Below, one piece after another: positions 31,587-32,605 of a stretch of DNA of 32,605 bases. The notes beneath the pieces are model-generated. The model worked only from the letters and a program-made list of their open reading frames with translations. It did not search any database and was not told where the DNA came from. Positions within the stretch are counted from its first letter, which is position 1. The number at the start of each line of letters is the position of its first letter. The stretch comes from an uncultured Clostridia bacterium (GTDB taxonomy: Bacteria; Bacillota; Clostridia; Christensenellales; CAG-917). The stretch covers positions 1 to 32,605 of the forward strand of contig CANPWB010000020.1 of assembly GCA_947581925.1 (NCBI GenBank), in the 5' to 3' direction. The translations under genes and the position numbers were made by a program.

Positions 31587-31615
31587 ATTATAGGTTGCAA
31601 ATTTTGCTGTGTCAA
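31587..31615 (-). promoter_or_regulatory. Promoter of the 30880-31530 gene
   Basis: TTGACA (31610-31615), 17 bp, TATAAT (31587-31592): a perfect consensus promoter on the minus strand. Confidence 0.85.
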
Positions 31616-31696
31616 GCAATGCGACGACAAATCAAACAATCTAAACACTTCAAATTTTTCCATTTAAAAAAGTGACGGAAATTTTGCAATTTATTC

Positions 31697-31725
31697 TGTA
31701 CAAAACGCCGCGGCTGTGCTAGAAT
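31697..31725 (+). promoter_or_regulatory. Promoter of ferredoxin gene
   Basis: TGTACA (31697-31702), 17 bp, TAGAAT (31720-31725) with an extended TGC. The start would fall near 31732, about 25 nt before the ATG. Confidence 0.55.
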
Positions 31726-31756
31726 GTATAAAACGATTTTAAAAGGAGAGAGAACT

Positions 31757-31927
31757 ATGCCAAGATTTATCAGTGACGAGTGCATTCAGTGCGGCGCATG
31801 CGCAGAGACTTGCCCCGTAAGCGCAATAAGCGAGGGCGAAAGCAAATATGTCGTCGATCCCGAGCAATGCATTGACTGCGGCGCCTGCCAAGACGGTTGC
31901 CCCGTCGGCGCAATCAGCGAGCAATAA
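31757..31927 (+). CDS. 2[4Fe-4S] ferredoxin
   Basis: 56 residues. Two CxxCxxCxxxCP clusters (CIQCGACAETCP and CIDCGACQDGCP) bind two [4Fe-4S] clusters, the classic clostridial low-potential ferredoxin. Start: ATG 31757 with AAAAGGAGAG upstream; the frame is open further upstream but lacks a ribosome site. It has its own promoter and terminator, so it is a single-gene unit. It serves as cytoplasmic electron carrier for anaerobic metabolism; a link to the flavodoxin operon is only possible. Confidence 0.96.
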   Translation: MPRFISDECIQCGACAETCPVSAISEGESKYVVDPEQCIDCGACQDGCPVGAISEQ

Positions 31928-31955
31928 TCAAAGAAACCAAAACATTGAAACAGGG

Positions 31956-31980
31956 GAGCGCAGCCGCGCTCTTTTGTTTT
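31956..31980 (+). terminator. Terminator of ferredoxin gene
   Basis: GAGCGC (31956-31961) pairs with GCGCTC (31966-31971) around AGCC and is followed by TTTTGTTTTTT. Confidence 0.85.
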
Positions 31981-31984
31981 TTGA

Positions 31985-32230
31985 TAGGGTGTTTGTGCCT
32001 TTTATAAAAGTTGTATCCGAGTGAATTATTCCCGCTGTCATCTTGAGCGAAGTCGAAAGATCCCCTTGTCTGAGTTTTTTATGCACAGACAAACGTGAGT
32101 ATAGGGGGCTCTGTCGTAGGCGGTGGTGGGGGACACAGACATTTAACGTCACCACTGTCCGAGACACTAACGCTTTTCGTGCTTGGGTTCTATATGCGCC
32201 GTGTTTAAGCGGATAAATTTAGATGCACCT
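31985..32230 (+). repeat. Repeat fragments before the insertion sequence
   Basis: An intact core repeat lies at 32037-32065 (GTCATCTTGAGCGAAGTCG followed by AAAGATCCCC), then TTGTCTGAG and CTGTCCGAGACACTAACG units. There is no credible gene. Confidence 0.65.
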
Positions 32231-32233
32231 TAT

Positions 32234-32264
32234 GCTCTTTTTTGTACTTCGTCCAAAAAAGAGC
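32234..32264. other. Perfect hairpin upstream of IS30 gene
   Basis: GCTCTTTTTTG (32234-32244) pairs with CAAAAAAGAGC (32254-32264) around a 9-nt loop. It may mark the sequence outside the insertion sequence or act as a weak terminator; the role is not known. Confidence 0.5.
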
Positions 32265-32365
32265 AAGCTCGCCAAGTCGGTGATTCGAGTCCACTCACAA
32301 CGGTGAATTATACTTTTAAGTGCAACACCTTGGGGAAAATAAAAGGTTCATATGCAAAGTCCAAC
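32265..32365. mobile_element. Probable left end of IS30-family insertion sequence
   Basis: The region just upstream of the transposase contains GGTGAATTATACTTTTAAG followed by TGCAACACC, which looks like an insertion-sequence end. The position of the terminal inverted repeat and any target duplication cannot be fixed without the right end. Confidence 0.35.
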
Positions 32366-32374
32366 TGTTATAAT
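32366..32374 (+). promoter_or_regulatory. Extended -10 promoter of the IS30 transposase
   Basis: TGTTATAAT forms an extended -10 element. The -35 region (GTTCAT or TTCATA at 32346-32352) is weak. It lies about 35 bp before the transposase ATG. Confidence 0.5.
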
Positions 32375-32408
32375 AAATTTGGACAATAAACGCAGGAGGG
32401 CGATGCAT

Positions 32409-32605
32409 ATGAACTACAAACATCTTACCATAGAAGAGCGGTGTTGTATACACAAATATTACAAAGACGGGCTAAGTTTAAGGAAGATTGCGGATCTCAT
32501 AGAAAGAGATGTGAGCACAGTTTCCAGAGAGATCCGCAGAAACTGTACTCACATGTATTTGGCTCCTAAATACAGTCCGTATACCGCGCACAAGAAAGCG
32601 TTGTT
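32409..32605 (+). CDS. IS30-family transposase, N-terminal part (cut by window end)
   Basis: 65 residues are visible. MNYKHLTIEERCCIHKYYKD and LSLRKIADLIERDVSTVSRE are the N-terminal helix-turn-helix (HTH_38) of IS30 transposases. The catalytic DDE domain lies beyond the window. Start: ATG 32409, 9 nt after AGGAGG at 32394-32399; the ATG at 32403 is too close to that site. The left end of the element may be the stretch around 32303-32326 (GGTGAATTATACTTTTAAG), but without the right end I cannot prove the terminal repeat. Confidence 0.9.
   Translation, partial: MNYKHLTIEERCCIHKYYKDGLSLRKIADLIERDVSTVSREIRRNCTHMYLAPKYSPYTAHKKAL

Noticed and set aside
32265-32310. tRNA T-arm-like sequence GGTGATTCGAGTCCACTC before the IS30 gene
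   Set aside because: TTCGAGT resembles a T-loop, but the stem has an A-C mismatch next to the loop and no D-arm, anticodon arm or acceptor partner can be found.

Overview
The window looks like a chromosomal segment of an uncultured anaerobic Firmicute (Clostridia-like). Supporting signs are strong AGGAGG-type ribosome binding sites, TTGACA/TATAAT promoters with about 17 bp spacing, a class III (anaerobic) ribonucleotide reductase, a small 2[4Fe-4S] ferredoxin, an archaeal/eukaryal-type prolyl-tRNA synthetase, BspA-like leucine-rich repeats and lipoproteins. The lineage is inferred from gene content only.

Layout. 1-771: 3' end of a BspA-like LRR protein. 983-5289: glgP and an intracellular GH13 alpha-glucan hydrolase (storage or maltodextrin breakdown). 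5989-7434: proS (minus strand). 8082-10193: GPH/SLC45-like sugar transporter with an unusual extracellular insert. 11065-14481 (minus): nrdD with a fused redoxin domain, followed by a thioredoxin reductase, behind candidate NrdR boxes. 15582-16385: gtrA-like gene lying between two perfect 235-bp inverted repeats. 17285-18706 (minus): an unknown protein and an RlmA-like 23S rRNA methyltransferase. 18929-21316: a two-domain U32 (RlhA-like) protein. 21962-28263: MarR regulator followed by a seven-gene redox/aromatic-type operon (three flavodoxin proteins, CMD-cupin, ABM monooxygenase, FMN reductase, amidohydrolase). The last gene fuses an InlB/LRR lipoprotein to a flavodoxin domain. 28349-30577 (minus): glycine-rich surface lipoprotein whose promoter carries a G10 tract between -35 and -10. 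30880-31530 (minus): unknown Cys-rich protein. 31757-31927: ferredoxin. 32409-end: start of an IS30-family transposase.

Nearly every long intergenic region (5290-5988, 7500-7910, 10194-11064, 14800-15490, 16386-17284, 21430-21860, 32000-32200) is built from a mosaic repeat system. Its parts are bidirectional terminator hairpins on one structural scaffold, a GTCATTCCGAGC/GGGGATTCCTCG-type repeat, TTGTCCGAGCGA-type units, and a small GGGGTCCCC hairpin. That hairpin shows compensatory base changes and is found at least three times inside the second repeat at the same place, which points to a small mobile hairpin element.

The points I find most worth following are the G-tract promoter (candidate phase variation of a surface lipoprotein), the recently copied extracytoplasmic flavodoxin domain, the nested mobile hairpin family, and the paired inverted repeats around gtrA that look like structured RNA. 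Everything here is read by eye; no search or folding program was run.
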